Shown here: one piece after another, positions 61,151-64,000 of the stretch
Position numbering within the stretch: the stretch's first letter is position 1
How the letters are laid out: each line of letters starts with the position of its first letter
Assembly (NCBI GenBank): GCA_030435675.1
Contig: CM059622.1
Span: 4,464,001-4,528,000 of the forward strand
Direction of reading: 5' to 3'
DNA from: Steinernema hermaphroditum
Taxonomy: Eukaryota > Nematoda > Chromadorea > Rhabditida > Steinernematidae
DNA: 64,000 nt
Notes under the pieces: generated by a model
The model's input: the letters and a program-made list of their open reading frames with translations, nothing else
Told to the model about the DNA's origin: nothing
The model's database searches: none
Made by a program: the position numbers and the translations under genes

Positions 61151-62707
61151 ACTGGATTCGCGTGAGTCGATTCGGATCGAGGGATCTGACAAATACTGGC
61201 GCTTCGGACTGGGACGCGCGAAAAGTGAAACCGCCACGGTTGGAGTGGACGCGATCGATCCGTTCGGATGCGTTTTGCTTTTGCATCGCGGTGGCGGCGA
61301 AGGGGTGAAGACAAGAAGACCGGTTGCGGCAAAGTCGCGAAATCGAGGTCAGCGATTCTTCCGAAAGCGCTTTACGATATAAGGAGTACTCATTGTGGTT
61401 ATACTATGTCTTGTGGTCCTCTGGAGGGAACTGGTAAATGCCAAACTGTGACGTGCTCAAGTGCGGTACTTGCCATAAGGGTGGCACTTGTCTTTCTTCT
61501 GTGAGCCATTCCAGGCATTCGTTGAAATGGGAAGGAATCCAAAATGTTCTGTCATATCGATTTCACAAATAGGACCAAAATTTCATCGCAATTGAAAAAC
61601 ATCGATAAATCAGGTTTTTGCAAATTCAGAGATTACGTACTGATAGTTATAAACAACCCTGGCGGTCATCAATACAGTCTTTGCTTTACTGGTTGTATAG
61701 GTTGTTCGTCGAAAACCACTCTGCTAGAGTACCTTTGATCGTTTTGTGTTCGCGTCTTCTCTTTACTCATCGTGATCTCGATGATTTCTGATAAGAAAGT
61801 TCCGGACTTTTTAACGTTTTCGATAAGGGCCGTAAAGCCAAGGTTCGCTAGAACGGTAGCACGTGGACGATAGAACCGAAAATGAGAACCACTTAAAGGG
61901 AACGTTTTCGAAATGTGGCAAAAAATGAATTTTAAGCGGAACCAGTTCTGTTTACGACCTCCAGACGGAACAAAATTCAATTTGGTTTAGGGTGGCAAGT
62001 TCAAAAGTTTAAAATGGTCGTGTTTCCTGATCACAAAAACCAAAAATTGAAAGGGGTGGATGGACCAGTGGTAAATCTGTTTTTTAAACGCTGCCAAAAG
62101 ACTCGATAGTATCGATGATGTTTTGTTTGGTTTGCTTATTCACATCATACATATTCATCAGATATGAATCACTGAATCGCTTGAAGGTTCGTGGACAACA
62201 ATGTTTCCTTTTTGGGATACCTTGTGGAGGTTTACTGATCTATGGAGGATTCGAAACAGTCGACCTTTGACCCGTCTACATAAACGGTTGCCAGTCCGCG
62301 TGCTGTTATTCCAGATAAGCTCCATTTCCCGAAGCCCTTTGACCCTTCCGTCCGTGCCACGGGAGCCAGAGTACACGCTTTCTCACACAGAGCAAAGGTC
62401 TCCCCCCAAGGGCCATGAGTTTCGTAGTGTCGCCTCTGCAAATGGCGTGTTGCGTAGCATGCAGAGTTCGCCGCGAAGGCCCTTATCACCCTCCGCGTCC
62501 GCGTGTTTTCTGATCCCAGCAACGTTGGGGAGGACCGTCCCATTGCCGGAGGCTGGAGGCGTATCTCTATTTAACCGCGCCACTTAGGCCGTGCTTCTCC
62601 ACATTTGCCCCTGTGCTCTTTAATCGGCGCCGGTGGCGACGAGGAACCTGTTCTGCGCGGTCTCCTCACGATTTCGCCCTCTTCTAATATACGCTTATTG
62701 TTTTCAG
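61151..62707. other. Divergent promoter region between MESH1 and START genes
   Basis: About 1.6 kb. GC-richer at 61150-61340 and 62240-62690, AT-rich between. The frames at 62158-62587 overlap on both strands without motifs. No gene seen. Confidence 0.45.
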
Positions 62708-62724
62708 TTGTACCGATTTGAAAA

Positions 62725-63857
62725 ATGACTTCTATCGACGTTTTCGATGTTAAGGACACCCTTGCCCCCGAGCACGAGAAGGTAGAGAGAGCCTAAATGC
62801 GAGATAGAAAAGGCCATGTGTTTCTTTAGTACAAGCAGGGACTCATAAACTCCAGCGAGAGTCTCAAGGAGGCCTACGAAATCTTCAACTCCGTGAGCTT
62901 TGCCACCAAGGAGGACTGGAAGAAGGAGACCGAGCAGGGATCCGACGTCGTTTATTCGAAGAACATCAAGTACGGAAAGCTCTTCACCCTCAGCGTAAGT
63001 TTTGGAAAAAAATGGGGGAAATATTGGGACCTGATCAGCATCGACAGGAGCCACCTTTGTCAATTAAAAAATCGAAAATTAGTGCTTGTTTTTTGAAGAA
63101 GGGTGAAGGGGGCGCTATTTGATACTAACGGGTTTGATAGATGGCACTTTTTCTACCTAGATTATGCCTTTCTACTAACGTACAGCTTAACCAAGGAAAA
63201 CCTGAAGTGTGCGTGCCTGAGATCACTTAATTTCTCACAAAAAAATCAGAGGAGAGGAAGTTCTGCTGATTGGTCTCATTGATCACATTAATGGGCATAA
63301 TCAATTAAGACAACATAAACTTCTCTGTTCTAGTCCGAACTGCCCCTCGACTGCGAAACGGTCTTCAAGGACAACTGGACCGGAATCGAGAACCTCTCCC
63401 AGTGGAACCCCAACTACGCCTTCAGCCACAGCTTCAAGACCCTCACCGACCATGCCGACCTCATCCACGTGGGTTATAGAGGGCTGAGCCATAGAATAAA
63501 CTCGCGATTTAGTACGGAAACAACGACATGATGGTGGTGAAGGGACGCGACTTTGTCGTCGGTCGCATGTGGCGCAAGGTCGGAGAGACCTACTACCTCT
63601 CCGGACGCAGCTTCGAAACGCCCGACATTCCCGAGCAGAAGAACAACGTACGCGCCGTTTTGCACCTCGGAGCCGGCCGCTTCCAGCCTCACCCCACCGA
63701 CTCCACGAAGTGCAAGGTGGACTTCATCATGTGCCTTGACTTCAAGGGATGGATCCCGTCGAAGGTGATCAACGCCGTCATGGGCAAAATGATGATCCAG
63801 GACGCCGAGGTGAACAAGAAGCGCTGCGAGCAGATGCGTGACGCCAAGAGCGCTTAA
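62725..63857 (+). CDS. START-domain lipid-transfer protein (StAR-related)
   Basis: Single START fold that binds a lipid or sterol in an enclosed pocket and moves it between membranes; no membrane segment or signal peptide, so cytosolic or peripheral. Exons 62725-62781, 62830-62994, 63334-63468, 63513-63857; 233 residues, the size of one START domain. Motifs: SVSFATKEDWKKETEQGSDV (helix 1 to strand 1), GIENLSQWNPNYAF (the WN characteristic of the family), DFVVGRMWRKVGETYYLSGR, then ETPDIPEQKNNVRA, and DFKGWIPSKVINAVMGKM at the C-terminal helix, the hallmark LKGWIPKWxxN of StAR-type proteins. An acceptor (ATTGTTTTCAG) lies 17 nt before the ATG. Codon use is strongly biased to C/G-ending codons, suggesting high expression. 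Which lipid is bound cannot be told. Confidence 0.92.
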
Positions 63858-64000
63858 GCGCGTTGGTGGATGTTGGTGATGACGTGTACGTACCCTCTAT
63901 TTATTGTATTGATTGAGAGTCTCCGCTAGATGATGATAAAGGAAAGTGACAGTCGGGCGATGGTGATAAGTGACGCGTGTGGGTCTTTGGAGCGGAGTCT
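63858..64000. other. 3' flank of the START gene
   Basis: Leader to the window end; TATTTATTGTATTG follows the stop by about 35 nt. No canonical AATAAA before the edge. Confidence 0.4.

Noticed and set aside
60859..61332. Longer MESH1 start upstream
   Set aside because: The extension is arginine-rich without family similarity, and a TTTTCAG acceptor abuts the shorter start.
1..64000. CRISPR arrays, rRNA genes, prophage or bacterial operons
   Set aside because: None seen; the genome is clearly eukaryotic by intron structure, and the direct repeats present are gene duplications or short degenerate units.

Overview
The window is nuclear DNA from a nematode. The evidence is: very short introns (most 41-60 nt) with TTTCAG or TTTTAG acceptors; acceptor sites just upstream of many start codons, as expected for spliced-leader trans-splicing; tandem secreted C-type lectins; a nematode-length LRP receptor; and a nematocin-type receptor. 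It also carries a bacterial-type ferrochelatase, a gene absent from Caenorhabditis but described in several parasitic nematodes, so the species is probably not a close relative of C. elegans. I cannot name the species.

Layout. 1-2.4 kb: two tandemly duplicated C-type lectin genes on the minus strand, the first cut by the window edge. 2.4-9.8 kb: no gene I can support. 9.85-27.9 kb: one complete giant LDL-receptor-related gene (39 exons, 4,942 residues, plus strand). 28.4-31.3 kb: a vasopressin/oxytocin-like (nematocin-type) GPCR on the minus strand. 31.3-49.5 kb: an AT-rich, gene-poor tract holding decayed transposon pieces and a few isolated GC-rich, coding-like islands, at least one of which looks like the last exon of an unidentified minus-strand gene. 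49.5-64 kb: a dense gene block. All its protein genes lie on the minus strand except the last: spo-11 (meiotic double-strand-break transesterase), a small secreted protein of unknown function, bacterial-type ferrochelatase, an EEF1AKMT2-like lysine methyltransferase, a KDM7-type PHD/JmjC histone demethylase and a MESH1-type ppGpp/NADPH hydrolase. A START-domain lipid-transfer gene follows on the plus strand. A plus-strand tRNA-Ala(AGC) lies between the secreted-protein gene and ferrochelatase.

I built gene models by joining exons at visible splice sites. Exon sums are multiples of three with open frames for all complete models. The pairs MESH1-JmjC and methyltransferase-ferrochelatase are close and co-directional and could be operons. 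The item most worth follow-up is the intron-containing, catalytically intact bacterial-type ferrochelatase inside a block of ordinary nematode genes.
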